Shown here piece after piece: positions 49,109-57,374 of a stretch of DNA of 58,463 nucleotides. Both the position numbers and the translations under genes were made by a program. The notes beneath the pieces were generated by a model. The model did no database searches, was not told the DNA's origin, and worked only from the letters and a program-made list of their open reading frames with translations. The DNA is taken from assembly GCA_031403155.1 (NCBI GenBank), contig JANNSX010000483.1, positions 1 to 58,463 on the forward strand. The letters run 5' to 3'. Every line of letters starts with the position of its first letter. Position 1 is the first letter of the stretch. The DNA comes from JANNSX01 sp031403155 (GTDB lineage Bacteria; Pseudomonadota; Alphaproteobacteria; Rhizobiales; Hyphomicrobiaceae).

Positions 49109-50173
49109 ATGCGAATGACAGCGACACTACGCAAGCTGGCGACGGGCGTGTCGGCCGCGGTGCTCATTGGCTGGGCCTCGGCTGCCGGTGCTGCCGATCT
49201 CAATGCTCTCGTCTGGTGCGATCATTCCGATCCGAACCTTTTGAAGCCCTTCGAAGACGCGACCGGCATCAAGGTCAACGTCAAGGAGTTCGAGGGAACC
49301 GGGGCGGGTTTGGCAATCGTCGATCAATCGCAGCCGGGCGATTGGGACGTGATGGTCATTGACAGCGTCGATATCCGCCGCGGCGTCGAGAAGGGTCTGT
49401 TCGAGCCGCTGCCGGAGGATCAGCTCCCCTTCGCCGACATGTTCGGCGAGGTGACCATGGACAGCGCCACCAAAATCGACGGCAAGCGCTACGGCATCAC
49501 CGAGAAATTCGGCTACAACACGATCTCCTACAACAACACGAAGGTCGATGTCGCCGACATGCAGAAGATGTCGGCGCTGTGGGATGAAAAGTACAAGGGC
49601 CGCGTCGCGATCTACGACTACTATCTCCCCGTCATGGGCATGGCCGCACTCGCCATCGGCAAGAAGACGGCAGAGCTGACGGCCGATGACCTCCCGGCCA
49701 TCAAGGACGTGCTGCTCAAGATCAAGGCCAATTCGAAGCTCGTCGGCGAGGTCGTCGCGAGCCAGACCGCCATCGCAACCGGCGAGGTCGACATCCTCGT
49801 CGGCGGCGGCGAGTGGGTGACGGCGGGACTCGCCAAGGAAAACCCGGCGCTCGATTTCTCGATCCCCGCCGAGGGCGGCATTCTCTGGTCCCAGTCGCTC
49901 GCCATGTTCTCCGCCAGCAAGAACAAAGAGAATGCGCTGAAGTTCATCCAATACATCATGAGCCCGGAAGGCCAGGCGCGACTTGCGACGTCCGCCTGCT
50001 ATTGGGGGATGCCGGCGAGCAAGAAGGCCGCGCTCGACGACGCGCAGAAGAAGATCCTGCGCTTTGACGAGCAGGCGGGCTTCCTCGCCCGCGCGCAACC
50101 CTATCCCTCGCCCGACGCCGATCTCGACAAGAAGATGCAGGACGTCTGGACCGAGGTTCTGCAGGCGCAGTGA
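49109..50173 (+). CDS. ABC importer substrate-binding protein, polyamine (PotD) type
   Basis: This 354-residue periplasmic protein has a signal peptide (about residues 1-28, ending ASAAGAA). The two-lobed binding fold includes ALVWCDHSDPNLLKPFEDAT, DWDVMVIDSVDIRRG, YGITEKFGYNTISYNNTKV and GEVDILVGGGEWV. These are features of the spermidine/putrescine-type solute-binding class, which also includes opine and betaine binders. AAGGGAGGTATCCGC precedes the ATG at 49109. It is first of a five-gene operon and is separated from the permease by two hairpins, which may keep its level higher. Confidence 0.88.
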   Translation: MRMTATLRKLATGVSAAVLIGWASAAGAADLNALVWCDHSDPNLLKPFEDATGIKVNVKEFEGTGAGLAIVDQSQPGDWDVMVIDSVDIRRGVEKGLFEPLPEDQLPFADMFGEVTMDSATKIDGKRYGITEKFGYNTISYNNTKVDVADMQKMSALWDEKYKGRVAIYDYYLPVMGMAALAIGKKTAELTADDLPAIKDVLLKIKANSKLVGEVVASQTAIATGEVDILVGGGEWVTAGLAKENPALDFSIPAEGGILWSQSLAMFSASKNKENALKFIQYIMSPEGQARLATSACYWGMPASKKAALDDAQKKILRFDEQAGFLARAQPYPSPDADLDKKMQDVWTEVLQAQ

Positions 50174-50283
50174 CGTAACGCAATCCGGTTGCCGGGAAGC
50201 AGGCCGAGCCGGGGGGCAGGCCAGCTTCGGGTGAGCAGCTTTGAAGCGCGGTCAACACGCGATTTGGGGACCTTGCCCGTGCA

Positions 50284-50351
50284 GCCGCCCGAGAAAGGGC
50301 GGCCCCGCGCCGACCCTCTCCCCGCCGCGCTCAGGTGCGGCGGGGAGAGGG
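50284..50351 (+). other. Two intercistronic hairpins within the ABC operon
   Basis: GCCGCCC/GGGCGGC (50284-50103 relative order 50284-50290 with 50297-50303) is followed by a perfect 15-bp stem CCCTCTCCCCGCCGC (50314-50328) with GCGGCGGGGAGAGGG (50337-50351) and an 8-nt loop. Neither has a U-tract. They lie in the 210-nt gap between the binding-protein and first permease genes, the classic place for structures that protect the upstream transcript part. Confidence 0.7.
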
Positions 50352-50383
50352 AGTTCCTCGACGAAGCGGGATGGGTGGATCGG

Positions 50384-51241
50384 ATGGCTCAACCGTCGAC
50401 CGTTGCGAGCCGCCTCGGCTGGGTTTATGCTGGGCCCGCGCTCGCCTTTACCGCGCTGTTCTTCGTCCTGCCATTCCTCGTCATGGGGCTGGAGAGCTTC
50501 TGGCGGCTCACCGCCGCGGGCGTCGATACCACGCTCACTCTGGCGAACTACGCCGACTTTTTTGCCAACCCGGCACTGACACAAGCGTTGTGGAACTCGC
50601 TGCAGGTGACGCTGATTGTCACCGTCGTTTCCGTGCTCATCGCCTATCCCTTCGCCTGGATCATCGCCGAGCGGGTGCCCGAGCGCTGGCAGCGGCTGGC
50701 GCTCGCACTCGCCGTGCTGCCCTTCTGGACCTCCTATGTGGTGCGCTCCTATGCGTGGCTGCTGGTGCTCGCGGAGAAGGGGGTCGTCAATCAGACGCTC
50801 ACCGGAATCGGCATCCTCGGCGAGCCCGTACAACTCGCCAATACCCGCTTTGCGACCATCACGGGGTTCGTGCACTTCTTCGTCATGCTGCTGACGCTGA
50901 CGATCTACGCGAGCTTGCGGCAACTGCCCAAGAGCTACGCGCGCGCCGCCGCCGATCTCGGCGCCGGGCCTTTCCGCATCTTCTGGCATGTGATCCTGCC
51001 GCTGACGCTGCCGGGCATCATGGTCGGCGCTTTCCTCACCTTCGTGCTCGCCATCGGCGACTACATCACGCCGGCGATCCTGGGCGGCAACAACGAGCTC
51101 CTGCTCCCCCAACTCATCATGATGCAGATCGGCCGCCGCGGCGACCTGCCGATGGCCGCCGCCTTGTCGATCATCCTTATGCTCGTGGTAACACTCGCCT
51201 ATCTCGCCTGTGCCCGCTGGCTGACGCTCGAGCGGAGGTGA
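50384..51241 (+). CDS. ABC importer permease (PotB type)
   Basis: This 285-residue membrane protein has six helices and the EAA loop in LPKSYARAAADLGAGPFRIF. Helices include ALAFTALFFVLPFLVMGLES, VTLIVTVVSVLIAYPFAWII and VGAFLTFVLAIGDYITPAIL. It pairs with the next gene to form the transmembrane channel. ATG 50384 follows a purine-rich GGATGGGTGGAT; the frame is open further upstream through the hairpins but without homology. The stop is 2 nt before the second permease ATG. Confidence 0.9.
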   Translation: MAQPSTVASRLGWVYAGPALAFTALFFVLPFLVMGLESFWRLTAAGVDTTLTLANYADFFANPALTQALWNSLQVTLIVTVVSVLIAYPFAWIIAERVPERWQRLALALAVLPFWTSYVVRSYAWLLVLAEKGVVNQTLTGIGILGEPVQLANTRFATITGFVHFFVMLLTLTIYASLRQLPKSYARAAADLGAGPFRIFWHVILPLTLPGIMVGAFLTFVLAIGDYITPAILGGNNELLLPQLIMMQIGRRGDLPMAAALSIILMLVVTLAYLACARWLTLERR

Positions 51242-51243
51242 GC

Positions 51244-52023
51244 ATGCACCGCCTTCTCGATGGCCTCGCCGGGCTTTACGCGCTCGCCGTTTATGTTTTC
51301 ATTTTCCTGCCTGTGGCGGTGCTCGTGCTCTTCTCCTTCCAGGCGACCCTGTTCCCGGTGCCGCCGTTCACGGGCCCTTCGCTCAAATGGTACGCTGCTG
51401 TGCTCTCCGATCAGCGTCTCATTTCGGGTCTGGTGAACTCGCTGCTCGTTGGCGTACTTTCTTCTGCTGTGGCAGTGGTGCTCGGTTTTCTGGCGGCCTA
51501 TGGGATTGCGCGCTTCACGCTGCCGGCCTCCAAGGCCATGCGCGCGCTGATCGCCGCGCCGCTCTCGGTGAGCTATCTCGTAATCGGCATGGGGCTGCTG
51601 ATCGTCTTCAATGCGATCGGCCTGCCGAAGTCGCTGCTCGCCGCCGGCATCGGCCATGTCGTCATCAACATGCCGCTGTGCTTCGCCATCCTCTATGCCC
51701 AGATGGGCGCCGAGCAGGCCAACATCGAGCGTGCGGCCCGCGACCTCGGCGCGCGGGAATGGCAGGTGGTCGGGCTCGTCACTGCGCCGATGCTCTGGCC
51801 GGCGCTCTTCGCCGCCTTCTTCCTCTCCATGACCTTCTCCTGGGACGAGTTCGTCATCGCCTTCTTGCTGACGCGCTTCGAGACGACGTTGCCGGTCGAG
51901 ATCTGGTCGCTGTTGCGCTCCGGTCTCAATCCGAAGACCAATGCCGTCGGCTCGCTCGTGTTCCTGGTTTCGATCGTGCTCGTCCTGCTGCTGGAGATGA
52001 CGGTACTGAGGAAGCGGCGATGA
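51244..52023 (+). CDS. ABC importer permease (PotC type)
   Basis: This 259-residue membrane protein has six helices (LYALAVYVFIFLPVAVLVLF, LLVGVLSSAVAVVLGFLAAY, FAAFFLSMTFSWDEFVIAFL and others) and an EAA loop IERAARDLGAREWQVVGLVT. It is the second half of the channel. Its TGA overlaps the ATG of the ATPase gene, so translation is coupled. Confidence 0.9.
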   Translation: MHRLLDGLAGLYALAVYVFIFLPVAVLVLFSFQATLFPVPPFTGPSLKWYAAVLSDQRLISGLVNSLLVGVLSSAVAVVLGFLAAYGIARFTLPASKAMRALIAAPLSVSYLVIGMGLLIVFNAIGLPKSLLAAGIGHVVINMPLCFAILYAQMGAEQANIERAARDLGAREWQVVGLVTAPMLWPALFAAFFLSMTFSWDEFVIAFLLTRFETTLPVEIWSLLRSGLNPKTNAVGSLVFLVSIVLVLLLEMTVLRKRR

Positions 52024-53084
52024 GCGCGCCCCTCGTCAGGATTAGCTCGGTCGTCAAGCGCTTCGCGGGCGAGGCGGCGCTCGACCGTGTCTCGCTCGAC
52101 ATCCCGCGCGGCGCCTTCACCGTGCTACTCGGCCCCTCCGGCTCGGGCAAGACGACGCTGCTCAATGTCATCGGCGGATTTCTCGTTCCCGACGAAGGCG
52201 ACGTGTCGATCGATGGCGAGAGCATGTCGGGCCTGCCGCCGGCACGCCGCCCTACGACCACGGTCTTCCAGGACTACGCGCTGTTTCCGCACATGCCGGT
52301 CGGGGCCAATGTCGGCTTTGGCTTGCGCATGCGTGGAGTTGCGCGGGCGGAGCGGGATGCCAAAGCCAGGGACGCTCTGCGGCTCGTCGGTCTCGAGGCG
52401 ACCTTCGATCGCAAGCCCCATCAGCTCTCGGGCGGCCAGCGCCAGCGCGTGGCGCTCGCTCGCGCCCTCGTCGTCGAGCCCAAGGTGCTGCTGCTCGACG
52501 AGCCTCTGGGCGCGCTCGACCTGAAGCTCCGCCGCCAGATGCAGGACGAGCTGAAGCTCTTGCAGAAGCGCGTCGGCACCACCTTCGTGCATGTGACGCA
52601 CGACCAGGAGGAAGCGATGGCGCTGGCCGACACGCTCGTCGTCATGAACAAGGGGCGGATCGAGGACATGGGACCGGCGGAGCGCGTCTATGCCCGGCCG
52701 GCCACGCTCTTCACGGCAGGCTTCATGGGTGAAGTGACTGTACTGTCGGGACGAGTCGCCGGTGCGGATCGTGTGGAATGGGCCGGTGGTGACTTGCCGA
52801 TCGCGGCGCCGCAGACCGTCGGGACTGAGGTCAAGATCGCCGTCCGGCCCGAAGGCCTCGTGCTCGGCGTGCCAGAAGACGGGATGGTATCGCTCGGCCT
52901 GATCCGGGTTCGCGAGGTGGTGTTCCAAGGTGCGAGCAAGCGCGTTCTCGGCGACATCGGTCCTGACGTGGCGCCTATCCCGGCCATCGTGCGGGTTGGT
53001 GCCGAAGTGCCCGTCGAAGAGGGGCCGCGTGTGCCGCTCGCGGCCAAAGTCGGAGCGCTACTCGTCTATCCGGAGGCGTCATGA
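52020..53084 (+). CDS. ABC importer ATP-binding protein (PotA type)
   Basis: This 354-residue ATPase has Walker A GPSGSGKT (38-45), Q-loop TVFQDYALFPHM, signature LSGGQRQRVALARAL, Walker B VLLLDEPLGALD and the H-loop THDQEEAM. The C-terminal TOBE domain (about 240-354) carries IAVRPEGLVLG. This is the form found in polyamine and related importers. It powers uptake through the two permeases. Start ATG 52020; its TGA overlaps the following MBL-fold gene's ATG by 4 nt. Confidence 0.93.
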   Translation: MSAPLVRISSVVKRFAGEAALDRVSLDIPRGAFTVLLGPSGSGKTTLLNVIGGFLVPDEGDVSIDGESMSGLPPARRPTTTVFQDYALFPHMPVGANVGFGLRMRGVARAERDAKARDALRLVGLEATFDRKPHQLSGGQRQRVALARALVVEPKVLLLDEPLGALDLKLRRQMQDELKLLQKRVGTTFVHVTHDQEEAMALADTLVVMNKGRIEDMGPAERVYARPATLFTAGFMGEVTVLSGRVAGADRVEWAGGDLPIAAPQTVGTEVKIAVRPEGLVLGVPEDGMVSLGLIRVREVVFQGASKRVLGDIGPDVAPIPAIVRVGAEVPVEEGPRVPLAAKVGALLVYPEAS

Positions 53085-53833
53085 ACGAGCCAATTCCAGA
53101 GCGCGACTGGTACGAATGCATGGCCGTTGCCCATGGCCTCACGCTCATCCACGAGCCATGGATCAAACCCTTCTTCCGCTGCAACATCTGGCATGTCGCC
53201 GGCCAGGATCGCGATCTGCTGTTCGACAGCGGACTTGGTCATTTCAGGTTGAAGGCGAATGTGCCGCTCGTCGCCGGCCGGCCGCTGCTGGCCGTTGCGA
53301 GCCACACGCATTTCGATCACATCGGCTCGCATCACGAGTTCCCCGATCGCGCCGTGCACGCCGCCGAAGCAAAGTTCCTCGCCGATCCCCGGAACGAATG
53401 GACGCTCGCCGACAAATACGCGACCGAGGAGATGTTCATTGCTGCGCCCGGGGGTTGGGAGACCTCGCGCTATGCGATCAAACCCGCCCCGGCCGGCCGG
53501 CTCCTGTTGGAGGGCGACACCATCGACCTCGGCGACCGAACATTTCAGGTGGTTCACACGCCCGGCCATTCTCCAGGCGGCATCGGTCTCTACGAAGCGG
53601 CAACCGGCATCTTCCTCTCCGGCGACATCATCTACGACGGCCCGCTCATCGACGATACCTACCATTCGAACATCGAGACCTATGTCGAAACCCTCGAGCG
53701 TCTCCGCTCCCTCGATGTTTCAATCGTCCACGGCGGCCACTTCCCGAGCTTCGGTCCTGTTCGCTACCGGCAACTGATCGACGAGTATCTTTTGGGCAAG
53801 CGCAAGACGGGGTGTCATCTGGGTAGGGGTTGA
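53081..53833 (+). CDS. MBL-fold metallo-hydrolase of the ABC operon
   Basis: This 250-residue protein has the metal-binding motif SHTHFDHIGSHHEF. VHTPGHSPGGIGLYE supplies a further His, FLSGDIIYDG the bridging Asp, and IVHGGHFPSFG the last His. This is a complete dinuclear metallo-beta-lactamase-fold site. It overlaps the ATPase stop by 4 nt, so the hydrolase probably acts on the imported compound, for example opening a lactone, thioester or amide bond. No signal peptide is present. Confidence 0.87.
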   Translation: MNEPIPERDWYECMAVAHGLTLIHEPWIKPFFRCNIWHVAGQDRDLLFDSGLGHFRLKANVPLVAGRPLLAVASHTHFDHIGSHHEFPDRAVHAAEAKFLADPRNEWTLADKYATEEMFIAAPGGWETSRYAIKPAPAGRLLLEGDTIDLGDRTFQVVHTPGHSPGGIGLYEAATGIFLSGDIIYDGPLIDDTYHSNIETYVETLERLRSLDVSIVHGGHFPSFGPVRYRQLIDEYLLGKRKTGCHLGRG

Positions 53834-53856
53834 TGCAGGTTGGTACATCGAGGCCC

Positions 53857-54342
53857 ATGTCGAGGCACGCAGGCAGGTCGGAGTTGATCGGTTTGGATGA
53901 CAATCGTCAGGACCGCACTGGAACAACGGGTGCTTCGCGATTTCATCGAACGCGGACGCAGACAAAGCGTGCGCAGGGCCTGAGGAGACGCATGACGGCC
54001 TGCGAGACGAAGCTCTGGCAAGCGCTCAGCAGACGCGAGCTGTCGGGCGTCAAGTTTAGGCGACAGCATCCGATCGGTCGTTTCACGCTCGACTTCTATT
54101 GTCCGGAACTGAGGATTGCCATCGAGGTCGACGGCGAGCACCACGATACCGCGAGTGGGCGCCGTCGCGACATCGAGCGTGACGCTTGGCTCGCCAGCCA
54201 AGCAATCCTCGTGCTGAGATTTTGGACTGGTGATGTGATTGCCAGTCTCGACGCCGTTGTTGGAAAAATACTGGAGGAAGTCGATGCTCGCATTGAGGGC
54301 GACCCCCTCCCCATCCCTCCCCCTTTCAGGGGGAGGGAGTGA
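53857..54342 (+). CDS. DUF559 (Vsr-like) putative endonuclease
   Basis: The DUF559 core is clear: QGLRRRMTACETKLWQALSR, GVKFRRQHPIGRFTLDFYCP, LRIAIEVDGEHHD and QAILVLRFWTGDV. It has the Vsr/PD-(D/E)XK acidic residues (D in LDFYC, E-V-D in IEVDGE). These orphan endonuclease-like proteins have no established role. ATG 53857 gives about 161 residues; the ATG at 53992 is inside the conserved part and too short. The last 12 residues (DPLPIPPPFRGRE) are encoded by a CCTCCCCCT/AGGGGGAGG hairpin, so the natural C-terminus seems to have been extended by a repeat. Confidence 0.75.
   Translation: MSRHAGRSELIGLDDNRQDRTGTTGASRFHRTRTQTKRAQGLRRRMTACETKLWQALSRRELSGVKFRRQHPIGRFTLDFYCPELRIAIEVDGEHHDTASGRRRDIERDAWLASQAILVLRFWTGDVIASLDAVVGKILEEVDARIEGDPLPIPPPFRGRE
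54315..54337. repeat. CCCTCCCCCT hairpin
   Basis: CCCTCCCCCT, TTC loop, AGGGGGAGGG. The repeat overlaps the end of the DUF559 reading frame. A related hairpin occurs at 54460-54480. Confidence 0.7.
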
Positions 54343-54459
54343 TAAACCTCGTGTTCACGGGCCATTCGTTTCGAGTTCCGCTGACAACCACCACTTGGCG
54401 CCTTGAGATGAGTCCTGATCGCTGAGCGATCTATCCGGCAATCGCTGAGACCGGCATTG

Positions 54460-54480
54460 CCTCCCCCTGGAAGGGGGAGG
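54460..54480. repeat. CCTCCCCCT hairpin, second copy
   Basis: CCTCCCCCT, GGA loop, AGGGGGAGG, in the gap between the DUF559 gene and the RIME-like element. It is the same palindrome core as at 54315-54337; the sequence between the two copies holds no recognisable gene. Confidence 0.7.
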
Positions 54481-54515
54481 GGGTCGAGAGCGGCACACTC
54501 GGAAATCGGTCAACT

Positions 54516-54619
54516 CTAGGGTGTTTCCGTTTTCGTTGAATCACTCCAACACCCTTATTCCTTGGTTTGTCGTGCTTCTTGCCGGAAAACCGCTTCGCAC
54601 TTTTCCGGAAGCACTCTAG
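54516..54619. repeat. RIME-like double-palindrome element G
   Basis: This is the inverse orientation of the 44610 copy, with CTAG at both ends (54516-54519 and 54616-54619). Hairpins are AGGGTGTT ... AACACCCT and GTGCTTCTTGCCGGAAAACC ... TTTTCCGGAAGCAC. It ends 10 nt before the stop of the dehydratase gene. Confidence 0.87.
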
Positions 54620-54629
54620 CGATCTTCGT

Positions 54630-55733
54630 TCATCCCACCACGAGCACCGGCTTCCCCAACGCCTTCATGATCGGCTCGATGCCGAGGCCGGGCGCATCCG
54701 AGCAACGCATCTTGCCGTCCTGGCGCTTGGGCGCACCGGTGGCGATGTCCTTGGTGCCGTAGCTGTTGAAGTCAGTCGCCGAGAATAGGAACTCTTCCGG
54801 TGTCGACTGCGCGAGCGCCGCGATCGTCGCGGTCACGATGTCACCGCCCCAGGTGTCCTCGATCGTCATGGCGACGCCGGCGCTGACGCAGAGATCGCGC
54901 ATTTGCTTCGCCTTCGTCAGCCCGCCGACCTTGGAGATCTTGAGATTGATCACGTCCATGGCGTGATCGCCGATGGCGCGCAGCAACGTCTCGATGCCGT
55001 CGATGTTCTCATCCAGCACGAAGGGGAGGGCCGTGCGGCGGCGGATGGTCAGGCACTCTTCGTAAGTCCGGCAGGGCTGCTCGATATAGACATCGACATC
55101 ATGCACGGCGTTTACGACGCGGGCCGCTTCGTGCATCGTCCAGCCGGTATTGCTGTCGGCGATCAGCACGTCGCCCGGCTCGAGCACGGCGCGGCAGGCG
55201 CGGATGCGCGCCACATCGTCGTCGGCGTTGCCGCCGGCCTTGAGTTGGAACTTCGTGTAGCCCTCATTGCGATAGCCCGAGATCTTCTTGGCCATCGTTT
55301 CGGGCGCCTCCTGGCTGATGGCGCGGTAGAGCTTGACGTCCGCCATCTGCTTGCCGCCGAGCAGCGTCACGACCGGCAGCCCGCTCGCCTTGCCGAGGAT
55401 GTCCCAGCAGGCGATGTCGATCGGCGATTTCACATAGGCATGGCCCCGCAGCGCCGAATCCATTTGACGGTTCAACACCGACAGCTCGCGCGGATCGAGG
55501 CCGATGACGCTTGGTCCGATCTCCTGAAGTCCCGTACGCACGCCCTTCGCATAGGCCGGCAGATAAGCCGAGCCCAATGGTGTGCATTCGGCATAACCGG
55601 TGATCCCCGCATCCGTCTCGACGGCGACGACGGTCGCATCGAACACGTCGACCGCATTGTCGTTCGACCAGGAGTAGCGGCCTTCCTTGAGCGGCAGGTC
55701 GACCTGATAGGCGGTGATGCGCGTGATCTTCAT
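54630..55733 (-). CDS. Enolase-superfamily dehydratase, probably cis-3-hydroxy-L-proline type
   Basis: This 367-residue protein of the mandelate-racemase/muconate-lactonising group has the KxK-type catalytic lysines near K163-K165 in KFQLKAGG. Metal ligands are D193 (DSNTGW), E218 (IEQPC) and D241 (DENI), and the second catalytic lysine is in K265-ISK-K268. The residue pattern and TPLGSAYLPAYAKG loop match cis-3-hydroxy-L-proline dehydratases better than racemases. That reaction feeds hydroxyproline into pyrroline-2-carboxylate. The reductase usually paired with it is not adjacent. The quinone oxidoreductase gene starts 1.1 kb upstream on the same strand. Confidence 0.82.
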   Translation of the reverse strand: MKITRITAYQVDLPLKEGRYSWSNDNAVDVFDATVVAVETDAGITGYAECTPLGSAYLPAYAKGVRTGLQEIGPSVIGLDPRELSVLNRQMDSALRGHAYVKSPIDIACWDILGKASGLPVVTLLGGKQMADVKLYRAISQEAPETMAKKISGYRNEGYTKFQLKAGGNADDDVARIRACRAVLEPGDVLIADSNTGWTMHEAARVVNAVHDVDVYIEQPCRTYEECLTIRRRTALPFVLDENIDGIETLLRAIGDHAMDVINLKISKVGGLTKAKQMRDLCVSAGVAMTIEDTWGGDIVTATIAALAQSTPEEFLFSATDFNSYGTKDIATGAPKRQDGKMRCSDAPGLGIEPIMKALGKPVLVVG

Positions 55734-55821
55734 GGCGATACGTAATCCTGATTGAGCGGGGACAAGTTGAAGTTTGGCACGCCAACCGGAGGCGGACCAG
55801 TGGGGTGGGCGGCCGGGCCAC

Positions 55822-56796
55822 TCAAGGTTTTAGGATGACCTTGCCGATCGCCTCGCGGCGCTCGATGGCGCCCATCGCATCGGCGATCCGCTCCAGTGGA
55901 TAGACGCCGTGAATGGCGGGTTTGATGTCTCCCGCGGCCACCCAATCGAGCACCTGGCGCATGTGCGCGGCGTGCCCGCCCGGCACCTGCTTGAGGTACG
56001 CACCCCAGAACACGCCGACGGCGGACGCGCTCTTCAATAGCAGCAGATTGAGCGGCAGCTTCGGGATGTCGCCCGCCGCGAAGCCGACGACCAGGAACCG
56101 CCCGTTCCAGCCGAGCGCGCGGACGGCGGGCTCGGCATAAGGCCCGCCGACGCAGTCGTAGACGACGTCGATGCCTTTGGCCCCGCCGAGCTCCTTCAGG
56201 GCGGCCTTGAGGTCGGTCCTGTCGTAGTCGACCGCTTCGGACGCGCCATGGGCCTTCGCCGCGTCGAGTTTGGCCGCCGAGGAGGCGCAGGCGATGACGC
56301 GGGCGCCGAGCCGGGCGCCCACCTCGACGGCGGCGAGACCCGCCCCGCCCGAAGCGCCGAGCACCACGAGGGTTTCGCCGGCCTTGAGCTGGCCCCGGTC
56401 GATCAGTCCATGCATCGCCGTGCCGTAGGTCACCGACAACCCCGCGCCGACCTCGGCCGAAACCGCATCCGGCAGCTTGGCCAGGCTCTCGGCCTTGATG
56501 ACCGCCTTCTCGGCCGCCCCGCCCCAACCGAGATAGCCCATGACCCGTTCGCCCACGGCAAAGCCTGCGACGCCAGGTCCCAGCCGCTCGATGCGACCAG
56601 CGATCTCGGCCGCGGGTGCGAAGGGGAGCTTCGGCTTGAACTGGTACTTGTCGCGAATAGTGAGCGTGTCGAAGTAGTTGAGGGCGGCGGCCTCGACCTT
56701 GACGAGCACCTCGCCGGGTCCGGGCTCGGGGTCCGGTACCTCGCTCACCTCGATGAGCTCCGCCCCGCCGAAGGTCTTGCAGAGTGCCGCGCGCAT
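55822..56796 (-). CDS. NADPH:quinone oxidoreductase-family (zinc-free MDR) protein
   Basis: This 324-residue medium-chain reductase has MRAALCKTFGGAELIEV at the start, then FAPAAEIAGRIERLGPGV, VTYGTAMHGLIDRGQL and the nucleotide loop VLGASGGAGLAAVEVGARLG. Its C-terminal end is VYPLERIADAMGAIERREAI. Zinc-binding cysteines are absent, as in the quinone-reductase branch. NADPH probably serves as donor for quinone or enone reduction. The ATG at 56796 lies 68 nt from the divergent RNA methyltransferase. Confidence 0.9.
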   Translation of the reverse strand: MRAALCKTFGGAELIEVSEVPDPEPGPGEVLVKVEAAALNYFDTLTIRDKYQFKPKLPFAPAAEIAGRIERLGPGVAGFAVGERVMGYLGWGGAAEKAVIKAESLAKLPDAVSAEVGAGLSVTYGTAMHGLIDRGQLKAGETLVVLGASGGAGLAAVEVGARLGARVIACASSAAKLDAAKAHGASEAVDYDRTDLKAALKELGGAKGIDVVYDCVGGPYAEPAVRALGWNGRFLVVGFAAGDIPKLPLNLLLLKSASAVGVFWGAYLKQVPGGHAAHMRQVLDWVAAGDIKPAIHGVYPLERIADAMGAIERREAIGKVILKP

Positions 56797-56864
56797 GTGA
56801 GACCTCCTTGTTCAGCAAGCCTCTTAAGGGGTCCGAGGGGCCGAGGCAAAGGCAGGCAACACAC

Positions 56865-57374
56865 ATGCGCGGCTATTTCGCCATCGGCGCCGAGCGGATT
56901 TCAAAGCAGCTCAACCTCGGCAATCTCGTACGCTCCGCCCACGGCTTCGGTGCGAGTTTCTTTTTCACCATCGGCTCCCCGCTCGGCCGGGCCGAGGCCT
57001 ACGCCGATACGTCCAAGGCGGCCGGCCACCTGCCGATCTACAACTATCAGACCTCCGCCGAGCTCGCCCTCCCCAAGGGCTGCAAGCTCGTCGGCGTCGA
57101 ATTGCTCGACGATGCCATTGATCTGCCGAGCTTCCGCCATCCTCTGCTCGCAGCATACGTGCTGGGCCCCGAGCGGGGCTCGCTTTCGCCGGGCCTGGTC
57201 GCGCGTTGCGACTACATCGTCAAAATCCCGACCGCCTTCTGTGTGAATGTTGCCATGGCGGGCGCGATTGTGATGTATGACCGGGTCCGCAGCGTCGGCC
57301 GCTTCGCGGAGCGGCCGGTTGGCGAGGGTGGGCCGTCGGATACGCCCAGGGGACGTGCCGGGACGGTTGAATGA
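56865..57374 (+). CDS. SpoU (TrmH)-family RNA 2'-O-methyltransferase
   Basis: This 169-residue SPOUT-fold enzyme has motif 1 NLGNLVRSAHGFGA, motif 2 YVLGPERGSLSPG and motif 3 IPTAFCVNVAMAGAIVMYDR, which form the trefoil knot that binds SAM. The compact size is near that of TrmL-like tRNA ribose methyltransferases, but the target RNA is not certain. ATG at 56865. Its stop overlaps the start of the IalB gene by 4 nt. Confidence 0.87.
   Translation: MRGYFAIGAERISKQLNLGNLVRSAHGFGASFFFTIGSPLGRAEAYADTSKAAGHLPIYNYQTSAELALPKGCKLVGVELLDDAIDLPSFRHPLLAAYVLGPERGSLSPGLVARCDYIVKIPTAFCVNVAMAGAIVMYDRVRSVGRFAERPVGEGGPSDTPRGRAGTVE

Noticed and set aside
50189..50383. N-terminal extension of the first ABC permease upstream of 50384
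   Set aside because: The extra 65 codons run through the intercistronic hairpins and show no family similarity; a purine-rich site lies before ATG 50384.
9302..54619. CRISPR array or attachment sites as an explanation for the scattered repeats
   Set aside because: Copies are kilobases apart, palindromic and in both orientations, with no spacers, cas genes, integrase or tRNA nearby.
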